Source of the DNA: an uncultured Collinsella sp.
GTDB taxonomy: Bacteria; Actinomycetota; Coriobacteriia; Coriobacteriales; Coriobacteriaceae
Reading direction: 5' to 3'
Length of the DNA stretch: 14,503 nucleotides
NCBI GenBank assembly: GCA_900548565.1
Contig: URKV01000037.1
Coordinates: 1 to 14,503 of the forward strand
The notes under the pieces: generated by a model
What the model was told of the DNA's origin: nothing
Seen by the model: only the letters and a program-made list of their open reading frames with translations
Database searches by the model: none
In this document: in pieces, positions 1 to 5,488 of the stretch
Position numbering within the stretch: position 1 is the first letter of the stretch
Layout of the letters: every line of letters starts with the position of its first letter
Made by a program: the position numbers and the translations under genes

Positions 1-49
1 ACGAGTTGCTCAGGAGTCTCGTGGGCTCGGAGATGTGTATAAGAGACAG
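1..49. other. Illumina Nextera adapter (i7/read-2 side), not genomic
   Basis: Bases 16-49 match the Nextera read-2 transposase adapter, ending in the 19-bp Tn5 mosaic end (31-49). Bases 8-15 (GCTCAGGA) match the Nextera N704 index oligo, and 1-7 match the end of the P7 primer with one mismatch. This is untrimmed library sequence. Genomic DNA begins at about base 50, so any reading frame running to the left edge is artificial. Confidence 0.97.
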
Positions 50-553
50 CTCGTGAGGATCCTTGCCCTCGGCCTCGGCGCGCATGCCCAGCACCAGGTT
101 GCGCAGACCCGCGACCGTGCCTTCCACGTCGGGGGCAGGCTGGTCGGCGTGCAGGTACGCCCAGTCCATCATAAAGGTGGCCGAAGACAGCGCACCGATG
201 GCCAGCGCGTCGTCGGGGCACGAAAGCTCAACCTCAAAGACACGCTCATCGTGCTCGCTTACGCGCGTGCGGCCGCACGAGATGCTGCCGGCAAGCCCGG
301 TCTCGTTCATGAGCTCGACCGTCACATGCTCAAGCAGGTGGCAAAGCTCGGTCTGGCCCATGCAGTCCTGGAATTCGCGACCGGAATCACCCAGGCACAG
401 GTGCTTGGCAATCGCCGGCACCAGGTAATACACGCGCGCCGTGGCCTCGATATCCTCCGAGGTCATGAGCGGCATGCCGGGGTTCACCAGCACATGCGCG
501 CAAATCTTGTCCTCGCTGACGGTGACCTTAAGGATGTTGAACAGGCCTGCCAT
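50..553 (-). CDS. Protein resembling the cyanophycin synthetase N-terminal domain (3' end missing)
   Basis: 168 residues are visible from ATG 551-553 before the adapter junction cuts the gene; the true C-terminus is unknown. The Shine-Dalgarno is GGGGAGAG, 4-5 nt upstream. Residues about 40-125 resemble the N-terminal domain of cyanophycin synthetase (CphA): YYLVPAIAKHLC (42-53), HLLEHVTVELM (72-82), CGRTR (93-97) and VFEVELSCPDDALAIGALSSA (105-125). These line up with the CphA pattern 'LPsLvEHfC', 'HIVEHVALELQ', 'FGRTR' and 'VYQVVFEY..EEAGRYAG'. In CphA this domain precedes an ATP-grasp and a Mur-ligase domain that make the Asp-Arg polymer. Neither can be checked here because the visible part stops about where ATP-grasp would start. 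The gene begins 24 bp after the CNNM gene stop and is probably cotranscribed. Function unknown; it could be a stand-alone domain protein. Confidence 0.72.
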
Positions 554-577
554 AACTCTCCCCTACTCTTCCTTGTC

Positions 578-1951
578 CTACTCGTCGCCGTCGTGCGGAT
601 TCGCGGAACCCGCACCCGACGTCGTCGGCTCGTCTACCGAAGACTCGGAATCCTTCTTATCGGTTTCGGCCGGAGCGATCACGCGAATGAGCGAGATGCG
701 CTGGCCACGCATCGACTGCACTTTAAACTTGTACCCCGCAACCTCAAACACCTCTCCGATGTCGGGCACCGAGTCGCAAAGCTCCAAAATCCAGCCGGCG
801 ATGGTCTCATAATCATCGCTTTCCTCAAGCGGCCAACCAAGCTCAATCGCGTCATCGCACGAAAAACGCCCATCAACGAGCCACTCGCGGCGCGAAAGGC
901 GCGTGAGATACTTGTTGTCGGGGTCGAACTCGTCCTCGATCTCGCCGACGATCTCCTCGACGATGTCCTCGATAGTGATAATGCCGGCCGTGCCGCCGTA
1001 CTCGTCCACGACCACCACGATCTGGTCGTGCGAGGTCTGCATCTCGGACAGCAGCGGCAGGATGTCCTTGGTGTCGGGCACAAAGGTGGCGTCGCGCAAA
1101 AAGCCGGCGATGGGCTGGTCGCCCTTGCCGTCGAGCGCGGGCTGAATCAGGTCCTTGATGTGCGCGATGCCGGCGACGTTGTCGGGATCCTCGTGATAGA
1201 CGGGGATGCGGCTAAAGCCGGTCTGGCGCATGGTGGACAGCACGTCGGCGACCGTCTCGTCGTCCTCGCACATGGTGGTGTCCACGCGCGGCACCATGAC
1301 CTCGCGGGCAACGGTGTCGCCCAGGTCGAAGATCTCGTGGATCATGCGCTTTTCCTCGTCGAGCAGGTCGTCCTGCTCCGAGACCATGTACTTGATCTCT
1401 TCTTCCGAGACGTTTTGGCGGTCGTCGGCGCTCTTGATGCGCAGGATGCGGGCCAGGCCATCGGAGCAGGCGCCGGTCAGCCACACGAGCGGACGGGCGA
1501 TCTTTTGGAAAAACGACAACGGTCCCACGACCTGCTTGGACACGCCCTCGGCATTGGCCAGGCCGATGCGCTTGGGGACGAGCTCGCCGATCACGATGGA
1601 CACGAAGGCGACCGCGACGGTGATGATGACCGGCGCCAGGCCGCGCGCGATGGCGGAGAGCGGCGCGATGCCAAAGCTCATGAGCCACGTGGCGAGCGGG
1701 TCGGACAGACTCGTCGAGGCGACGGCGGACGAGGCGAAGCCCACGAGCGTAATGGCAACCTGGATGGTGGCGAGCAGCTGGTCGGAGTCGGCAGCCAGCT
1801 TAATGGCACGCTCGGCGCGCTTGTCGCCTTCCTCGGCCTCGTGCTCCAACACGGCGCGCTTGGCCGTGGTGAGCGCCATCTCGGACATAGAGAAGTAGCC
1901 GTTGATGAGGGTCAAAACGAGGGTGGTGATAAGGGAGATGGTTATGTCCAT
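578..1951 (-). CDS. CNNM/CorC (HlyC)-type transporter protein with CBS pair
   Basis: 457 residues. The N-terminal DUF21/CNNM membrane domain covers about 1-170, with hydrophobic segments near 3-20, 61-80 and 100-122 and the family signature GELVPKR at 122-128. A CBS-domain pair follows at about 210-335, containing EVMVPRVD (217-224), SRIPVY (247-252) and EYGGTAGIITIEDIVEEI (317-334). The CorC/HlyC C-terminal domain spans about 350-425, followed by a hydrophilic acidic tail. Family members are linked to magnesium or cobalt export and cation homeostasis; the substrate cannot be read from sequence. Start ATG 1949-1951 is the only sensible one before the DUF21 domain, yet its Shine-Dalgarno (GGAGG) lies 15 nt away inside a small hairpin. 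The gene lies 110 bp after the HlyIII gene and 24 bp before the CphA-N-like gene. Confidence 0.93.
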   Translation of the reverse strand: MDITISLITTLVLTLINGYFSMSEMALTTAKRAVLEHEAEEGDKRAERAIKLAADSDQLLATIQVAITLVGFASSAVASTSLSDPLATWLMSFGIAPLSAIARGLAPVIITVAVAFVSIVIGELVPKRIGLANAEGVSKQVVGPLSFFQKIARPLVWLTGACSDGLARILRIKSADDRQNVSEEEIKYMVSEQDDLLDEEKRMIHEIFDLGDTVAREVMVPRVDTTMCEDDETVADVLSTMRQTGFSRIPVYHEDPDNVAGIAHIKDLIQPALDGKGDQPIAGFLRDATFVPDTKDILPLLSEMQTSHDQIVVVVDEYGGTAGIITIEDIVEEIVGEIEDEFDPDNKYLTRLSRREWLVDGRFSCDDAIELGWPLEESDDYETIAGWILELCDSVPDIGEVFEVAGYKFKVQSMRGQRISLIRVIAPAETDKKDSESSVDEPTTSGAGSANPHDGDE

Positions 1952-1953
1952 CG

Positions 1954-1971
1954 GGAGTTTCTCGAACCTCC
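1954..1971 (-). promoter_or_regulatory. Hairpin enclosing the CNNM gene Shine-Dalgarno
   Basis: In the mRNA, GGAG (from 1968-1971) pairs with CTCC (from 1954-1957). Two inner A-U pairs follow after one mismatch, and the loop is CGAG. The only good Shine-Dalgarno, GGAGG (1967-1971), is in this stem, 15 nt from the ATG. The helix could bring it closer to the start or hide it. Confidence 0.35.
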
Positions 1972-1988
1972 AAGATTCGGGACGTCGG

Positions 1989-2016
1989 ATTAAAACGTTG
2001 ACGGCGGATACGGCAA
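1989..2016 (-). promoter_or_regulatory. Candidate promoter of the CNNM/CorC gene
   Basis: On the minus strand, -35 TTGCCG (2011-2016) and -10 TTTAAT (1989-1994) are separated by 16 bp. They match the consensus hexamers at 4/6 and 5/6. A start near 1982 would give a leader of about 30 nt. This suggests the CNNM and CphA-N-like genes can be expressed apart from hlyIII. Confidence 0.5.
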
Positions 2017-2061
2017 TTGCACCGGCGCCCAAACAAGGACGCGGGCGCGCAGGCGTGGTCG

Positions 2062-2745
2062 CTAGATTACGAAGAGAATCACCGCCATGAACTGGAAGAT
2101 GCTGCCGGCGAGCACCCACAGGTGAAACACGCTGTGAAGATAGCGCACGTTTTTGGCGATATAGAACGGCACGCCCGCGGTGTAGCACACGCCGCCGACG
2201 GCGAGCAGGGCAAGTGCCACGGGGTTGAGCAGCGCCACAAGTTCGGGCAGCTTAAAGACAACGAGCCAGCCCATCAGCAGGTAGACCAGGCCGCTTACCC
2301 AGTGCGGTTGACGCTCGCGCATAAAGCACTCGAGGGCGATGCCGATAATGGCGATGGCCCATACGGCAAAGAACAGCACAGCGCCGCCGTCGTTTGCGAG
2401 CGTGATGAGGCAAAACGGCGTATAGCTGCCGGCTATGAGCAGGTAGATGCAGCTGTGGTCGATGATGCGAAACACGCGCTTGGCGCGCGCGGGCTGAATC
2501 GCGTGGTAGAGCGTGGAGGCTAGGTATTCGAGGATAATGCTGACGCCATAGACAATCGCCGCGGCCATGTGGGCCGGGCCTCCGCCGCGCAGGGCGGCGA
2601 ATACGATCAGGAGCACCAGGCCCGCGATACCCAGCAGGCAGCCGACACCATGGGTGACGGAGTTCATGATCTCCTCGCCCACCGTGTAGTGTGGAACGGC
2701 CGCGGTCTTGGGTCGCGGCTTAGAACTGTCGCTCGAATCGGACAT
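2062..2745 (-). CDS. Hemolysin III / PAQR family membrane protein
   Basis: 227 residues with about seven hydrophobic segments after a short polar N-terminus. Family motifs are present: NSVTHGVG (28-35), STLYH (77-81), IDHSCIYLLIAGSYTPF (95-111) and HSVFHLWVLAG (204-214). The predicted metal ligands of PAQR proteins are all here: H81, D96, and the H204/H208 pair in the last helix. Family roles include bacterial HlyIII/YqfA membrane proteins linked to membrane homeostasis; the hemolysin name is historical and does not show toxicity. ATG 2743-2745 is preferred, with GGAGG 11 nt upstream; a TTG at 2761-2763 would add six residues but overlaps that Shine-Dalgarno. It is transcribed divergently from the alpha/beta hydrolase. 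Confidence 0.92.
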   Translation of the reverse strand: MSDSSDSSKPRPKTAAVPHYTVGEEIMNSVTHGVGCLLGIAGLVLLIVFAALRGGGPAHMAAAIVYGVSIILEYLASTLYHAIQPARAKRVFRIIDHSCIYLLIAGSYTPFCLITLANDGGAVLFFAVWAIAIIGIALECFMRERQPHWVSGLVYLLMGWLVVFKLPELVALLNPVALALLAVGGVCYTAGVPFYIAKNVRYLHSVFHLWVLAGSIFQFMAVILFVI

Positions 2746-2780
2746 GCCGGTTACATCCTCCAACGTAAAGAGTTCTCAAC

Positions 2781-2789
2781 ACTATATCA
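2781..2789 (-). promoter_or_regulatory. Candidate extended -10 promoter for hlyIII
   Basis: On the minus strand the sequence TGATATAGT combines a TGN extension (2787-2789) with -10 TATAGT (2781-2786, 5/6). No clear -35 lies 16-18 bp upstream, which fits an extended -10 promoter. A start near 2774 gives a leader of about 30 nt. Confidence 0.5.
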
Positions 2790-2803
2790 AAGTGTCTAGG
2801 TAC

Positions 2804-2818
2804 GTGCGAAATTTGCAC
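2804..2818. promoter_or_regulatory. 15-bp imperfect palindrome upstream of the hlyIII -10
   Basis: GTGCGAAATTTGCAC is symmetric at all but one base pair. It sits where the -35 of the hlyIII promoter would be and is flanked by a direct repeat TACGTG at 2801-2806 and 2821-2826. This is a possible operator; nothing in the window identifies its regulator. Confidence 0.35.
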
Positions 2819-2852
2819 CATACGTGACCCTTTGTTTACCCATTCTTTGTCT

Positions 2853-2866
2853 GTTGACGCATCAAC
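2853..2866. promoter_or_regulatory. Operator-like inverted repeat 1 (over the -35)
   Basis: GTTGA-cgca-TCAAC: a perfect 5-bp inverted repeat with a 4-bp spacer, covering the -35 hexamer of the hydrolase promoter. Its layout matches the site at 2898-2911, with centres 45 bp apart. Confidence 0.55.
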
Positions 2867-2882
2867 GGCGAACGTCCATAAT
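2854..2882 (+). promoter_or_regulatory. Near-consensus promoter of the alpha/beta hydrolase gene
   Basis: -35 TTGACG (2854-2859) and -10 CATAAT (2877-2882) each match 5/6 of the consensus, with the ideal 17-bp spacer. Expected transcription start is about 2889, giving a leader of about 43 nt. Two similar inverted repeats flank it (2853-2866 and 2896-2913). Confidence 0.75.
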
Positions 2883-2895
2883 GCGCTTGCATTAA

Positions 2896-2913
2896 ATGTT
2901 GATGTATTAACAT
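2896..2913. promoter_or_regulatory. Operator-like inverted repeat 2 (early transcribed region)
   Basis: ATGTTGATGTATTAACAT is an 18-bp palindrome with two mismatched pairs. Its core is GTTGA-tgta-TTAAC, nearly the same as site 1. It lies about +8 to +25 from the predicted transcription start and just before the ribosome binding site. Confidence 0.55.
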
Positions 2914-2931
2914 CTTATAGGAAAGCTTCTT

Positions 2932-3897
2932 ATGTCTCAAAACGCACGTTCCCATCGAAAGCTCAAGATAGCTGGCGTCGTTGCGCTGGTGCTCGTTGTC
3001 GCGCTGCTGGGGTTTGCCGGCAACTTCTTGTTCGACTTTGCCCTGAATCCCCAAGCGCCCTACACCATGAAGATGATGCAGGACAGCAAGGACGCCGAAA
3101 AGGGCGAGCAGATGGACGCCGAGGAGGGCGAGGCGCGGGCGTGGTTTAAAGAGAACCGCGAGAGCAGCAGCCTCACCGCGGACGACGGGACCGAGCTTGC
3201 CGCCTGGTATTTTGCTGCGTCGGAGAGCACGCACGACTACGCCGTCTGCCTGCATGGATATACCAACGAGCCCATCGGCATGGCCCGATACGCCAAGCGC
3301 TTCCACGACCGCGGCATGAACGTGCTCGCGCCTGCCGCCCGCGCCCACGAGCGCTCCGGCGGCGACTATATCGGCATGGGCTGGCCCGAGCGGCTCGATG
3401 TCGTTGCATGGATTGGACGGATCGTTGCAGCCGACCCCGAGGCGCGCATCCTGGTCTTTGGTGAGTCGATGGGTGCGGCAACCGCTATGAACGTCGCGGG
3501 GGAATCTCTGCCCGCAAACGTGAAATGCATTATCGAGGACTGCGGTTATACGAGTGTTTGGGACGAGTTTTCTCTGCAGCTCAAGGACGTGTTCGGCCTG
3601 CCCAGCTTTCCCTTGCTCGATGTAGCAAACCTGGTATGCAACGTGCGCGCGGGCTACGACTTTCATAAGGCGAGCAGCGTGGAACAGCTCAAGCGCGCGA
3701 CGGTTCCCATGCTGTTTATCCACGGTGACCAAGACACCTTTGTGCCGTACAGCATGCTCGACCAAAACTACGACGCATGCGCCAGCAAGGTCAAGCAAAA
3801 GCTCACTATCCATGGCGCCACCCACGCCAAGAGCGCGCAGATCGACCCCGAACTCTACTGGAACACGGTCGACAACTTCCTCGACGAGTATTTTTAG
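2932..3897 (+). CDS. Membrane-anchored alpha/beta hydrolase
   Basis: 321 residues. A basic N-terminus and one hydrophobic segment (about 12-35) without an obvious cleavage site suggest an N-terminal anchor with the catalytic domain outside. The fold covers about 80-321. The oxyanion region is CLHGYTNEP (106-114), the nucleophile elbow is GESMG with Ser179, the likely acid is Asp268 in HGDQDTFVP (264-272), and the base is His298 in GATHAKS. This HGxxDxxVP layout is typical of YqkD-like or S9-peptidase-like hydrolases of unknown substrate. ATG 2932 has AGGAAAG 6 nt upstream. The gene stands alone between a strong promoter and a terminator, so it is probably monocistronic. Esterase, peptidase or lipase activity cannot be told apart from sequence. 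Confidence 0.9.
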   Translation: MSQNARSHRKLKIAGVVALVLVVALLGFAGNFLFDFALNPQAPYTMKMMQDSKDAEKGEQMDAEEGEARAWFKENRESSSLTADDGTELAAWYFAASESTHDYAVCLHGYTNEPIGMARYAKRFHDRGMNVLAPAARAHERSGGDYIGMGWPERLDVVAWIGRIVAADPEARILVFGESMGAATAMNVAGESLPANVKCIIEDCGYTSVWDEFSLQLKDVFGLPSFPLLDVANLVCNVRAGYDFHKASSVEQLKRATVPMLFIHGDQDTFVPYSMLDQNYDACASKVKQKLTIHGATHAKSAQIDPELYWNTVDNFLDEYF

Positions 3898-3941
3898 GAA
3901 ATAGGACGGTTTACTGGTCTATCTGACCCCCTAGCACTTCC

Positions 3942-3981
3942 AAAAAGCCGCCCGTGGGCACTGTGCTCACGGGCGGCTTTT
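3942..3981. terminator. Bidirectional Rho-independent terminator
   Basis: A perfect 10-bp GC-rich stem, GCCGCCCGTG (3947-3956) with CACGGGCGGC (3968-3977), has an 11-nt loop. It is followed by TTTT (3978-3981) and preceded by AAAAA (3942-3946). It lies between the convergent hydrolase and DUF362 genes and can serve both. Confidence 0.9.
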
Positions 3982-4029
3982 ACTAACAGTTGTGCTACAA
4001 AGGCGCTTGTTTTGTCTAATAGCTAGGTG

Positions 4030-5235
4030 CTACTTGACCTCGATGAGCTCATACTCGCTCGTGCCCAGGCCGATCTTCTCGGCATGCGCGATGCACACTC
4101 GCCAGTCGGTGTCGGGATGCGTGATGCAGAAGGGGTCCTTAGCCTGCTCGCCCTCCAGATGCTCGTGGTTGTGCTCCATCTTGGCCGCGCTATCGGTGAG
4201 CTCGGTGTTGGGCAGCGGCTCGGATGCCATGACAGCATCGGCGCAGGCCTGGTCGATGGCGACCGGGTCGAAGCTCGCGAACATGCCGATGTCGTTAACG
4301 ATAGGCGTATCGTTTTCGGGATGGCAATCGCAGTTGGGGCTGATATCCATGGCAAGCGAGATATGGAAGCTCGGGCGGCCGTCGACAACGGCCTTCGTAT
4401 ACTCGGCGATCTTGCAGTTGAGCACGTCGGCCGCGGCCTCATAACCGGGCTTGATGCAGTCCTGGTTGCATGCCGCAATGCAGCGTCCGCAGCCCACGCA
4501 GCGATCGTGGTCGATGGCAGCCACGTGCACCGTGCGAGTAGCGCCGCTGGCAAGCTCGCGCTCGCGGGTGCCGTCGAACGAGATAGCGTTGTGCGCGCAG
4601 ATCTTTTCGCAGGCATGGCAACCAACGCAGTGCTCGGTCGCGACGTTCGGCTTGCCGGCGGCATGCTGCTCCATCTTGCCGGCACGGCTGCCGCCTCCCA
4701 TGCCCAGGTTCTTCATGGCGCCGCCAAAACCGGCCTGCTCATGGCCCTTAAAGTGGGTGAGGCTGATCACGATATCGGCATCCATGAGCGCCTGACCGAT
4801 CTTGGCCTCGTGCACGTACTCGCCGCCCTCGACCGGGACGAGCGCCTCGTCGGTGCCCTTAAGGCCGTCGGCGATGATGATCTGGCAGCCCGTGGCATAC
4901 GGGGTAAAGCCGTTCTGGTAGGCGGTATCGATGTGCTCGAGCGCGTTTTTGCGGCTACCGACATAGAGCGTGTTGCAGTCGGTGAGGAAGGGCTTGCCGC
5001 CCAGCTCCTTGACGACATCCGCGACGGCGCGGGCGTAGTTGGGGCGCAAAAAGCTCAGGTTGCCCAGCTCGCCAAAGTGAATCTTGATAGCAACGAACTT
5101 GTTCTCAAAGTCGATCTGCTCAATTCCGGCGTGACGGATGAGGCGCTTGAGCTTGTCGAGCTGGCTCTCGCGAGCATGCGTGCGCAGGTTGGTGAAGTAC
5201 ACCTTAGCGGGTGCTGCGGGTGCAGTTGCGGTCAT
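4030..5235 (-). CDS. DUF362 domain protein with two 4Fe-4S clusters
   Basis: 401 residues, no signal peptide or membrane segment. The DUF362 region includes KIHFGELGNLSF (51-62), TDCNTLY (85-91), ISLTHFKGHEQAGFGGAMKNLGMG (157-180) and NCDCHP (301-306). A ferredoxin module sits inside it: C203-x2-C206-x2-C209-x3-C213 and C246-x2-C249-x2-C252-x3-C256. The residue after the first motif's last Cys is Ala, and after the second it is Asn, where Pro is common. The family is an 'uncharacterised Fe-S centre protein' found in anaerobes; a redox or electron-transfer role is likely but the reaction is unknown. ATG 5233-5235 has AGGGGA about 8 nt upstream. The C-terminus is rich in His and acidic residues (354-364). 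It ends just before the shared terminator. Confidence 0.92.
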   Translation of the reverse strand: MTATAPAAPAKVYFTNLRTHARESQLDKLKRLIRHAGIEQIDFENKFVAIKIHFGELGNLSFLRPNYARAVADVVKELGGKPFLTDCNTLYVGSRKNALEHIDTAYQNGFTPYATGCQIIIADGLKGTDEALVPVEGGEYVHEAKIGQALMDADIVISLTHFKGHEQAGFGGAMKNLGMGGGSRAGKMEQHAAGKPNVATEHCVGCHACEKICAHNAISFDGTRERELASGATRTVHVAAIDHDRCVGCGRCIAACNQDCIKPGYEAAADVLNCKIAEYTKAVVDGRPSFHISLAMDISPNCDCHPENDTPIVNDIGMFASFDPVAIDQACADAVMASEPLPNTELTDSAAKMEHNHEHLEGEQAKDPFCITHPDTDWRVCIAHAEKIGLGTSEYELIEVK

Positions 5236-5278
5236 AGATCTATCCCCTCGGTCTATATGGCGTTACAGACATAAGAGG

Positions 5279-5309
5279 ATGGTACCAGTTAAAGCAGAGG
5301 TAAAGTCAA
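5279..5309 (-). promoter_or_regulatory. Candidate promoter with 19-bp spacer for the DUF362 gene
   Basis: On the minus strand, -35 TTGACT (5304-5309, 5/6) and -10 TACCAT (5279-5284, 4/6) are 19 bp apart, with TACC/GGTA arms inside or next to the spacer. Long spacers of this type are typical of MerR-family-controlled promoters, but no merR gene is in the window. A start near 5272 gives a leader of about 37 nt. Confidence 0.4.
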
Positions 5310-5320
5310 GTACGGCACCT

Positions 5321-5347
5321 AGTCATTGGGGACAGACTTAAATGACT
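5321..5347 (+). repeat. GGGGAC hairpin repeat, copy 1
   Basis: A 27-nt unit: arms AGTCATT (5321-5327) and AATGACT (5341-5347) pair perfectly over 7 bp, around a 13-nt loop GGGGACAGACTTA. It is the first of a tandem pair with a 33-bp period. Confidence 0.85.
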
Positions 5348-5353
5348 GAAACC

Positions 5354-5380
5354 ACTCATTGGGGACGGACTTAAATGAGT
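5354..5380 (+). repeat. GGGGAC hairpin repeat, copy 2
   Basis: A 27-nt unit: arms ACTCATT and AATGAGT pair perfectly, with loop GGGGACGGACTTA. Compared with copy 1, the second base pair is flipped from G-C to C-G with both arms changed together, so the hairpin is kept. Confidence 0.85.
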
Positions 5381-5392
5381 GCCTCGCCACCT

Positions 5393-5419
5393 GGCAGCTA
5401 GGGACGTTCCTTTCCTGCC
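5393..5419 (+). repeat. GGGGAC hairpin repeat, copy 3 (diverged)
   Basis: A 27-nt unit with arms GGCAG (5393-5397) and CTGCC (5415-5419) and core AGGGACGTTCCT. The first core base is A and two inner stem pairs are lost, but length and core position fit the family. Confidence 0.6.
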
Positions 5420-5423
5420 GGCA

Positions 5424-5486
5424 GCTGGGGACAGTCCTTGCCAGCACGGCCGGCGAACCGGCGAATCGGCAAAGACTGTCCCCGAT
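5424..5486. repeat. Compound inverted pair of GGGGAC hairpins (copies 4 and 5)
   Basis: Copy 4 (5424-5445, plus) has arms GCTGG/CCAGC around a 12-nt loop GGACAGTCCTTG. Copy 5 (5465-5486, minus) has arms ATCGG/CCGAT around GGACAGTCTTTG. The stems differ but each is perfect, and the loops differ at one base. The two face each other, so 5427-5442 also pairs with 5468-5483 (15 of 16). Between them lies a small perfect hairpin GCCGG-CGAA-CCGGC (5449-5462). The element ends two bases before the permease stop codon. It has no T-run, so it is not a classical intrinsic terminator. Confidence 0.8.
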
Positions 5487-5488
5487 GA

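Noticed and set aside
35..1993. A 652-codon open frame on the plus strand
   Set aside because: It starts inside the adapter and is antisense to the CNNM gene, which has clear CBS and CorC motifs. The plus-strand product has no recognisable domain.
2025..2048. Hairpin GCGCCC/GGGCGC between hlyIII and the CNNM gene as a terminator
   Set aside because: Only 6 bp with a 12-nt loop and no T-run in either direction; such stems are common by chance in GC-rich DNA.
5321..5380. CRISPR-like array from the tandem repeats
   Set aside because: Only two units separated by 6 bp, no spacers of suitable length, and no cas genes. The units are self-complementary hairpins.
5427..5483. Intrinsic terminator of the FtsX permease gene
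   Set aside because: No T-run follows on the minus strand. The arms belong to the repeated hairpin family, so a repeat is the better explanation.
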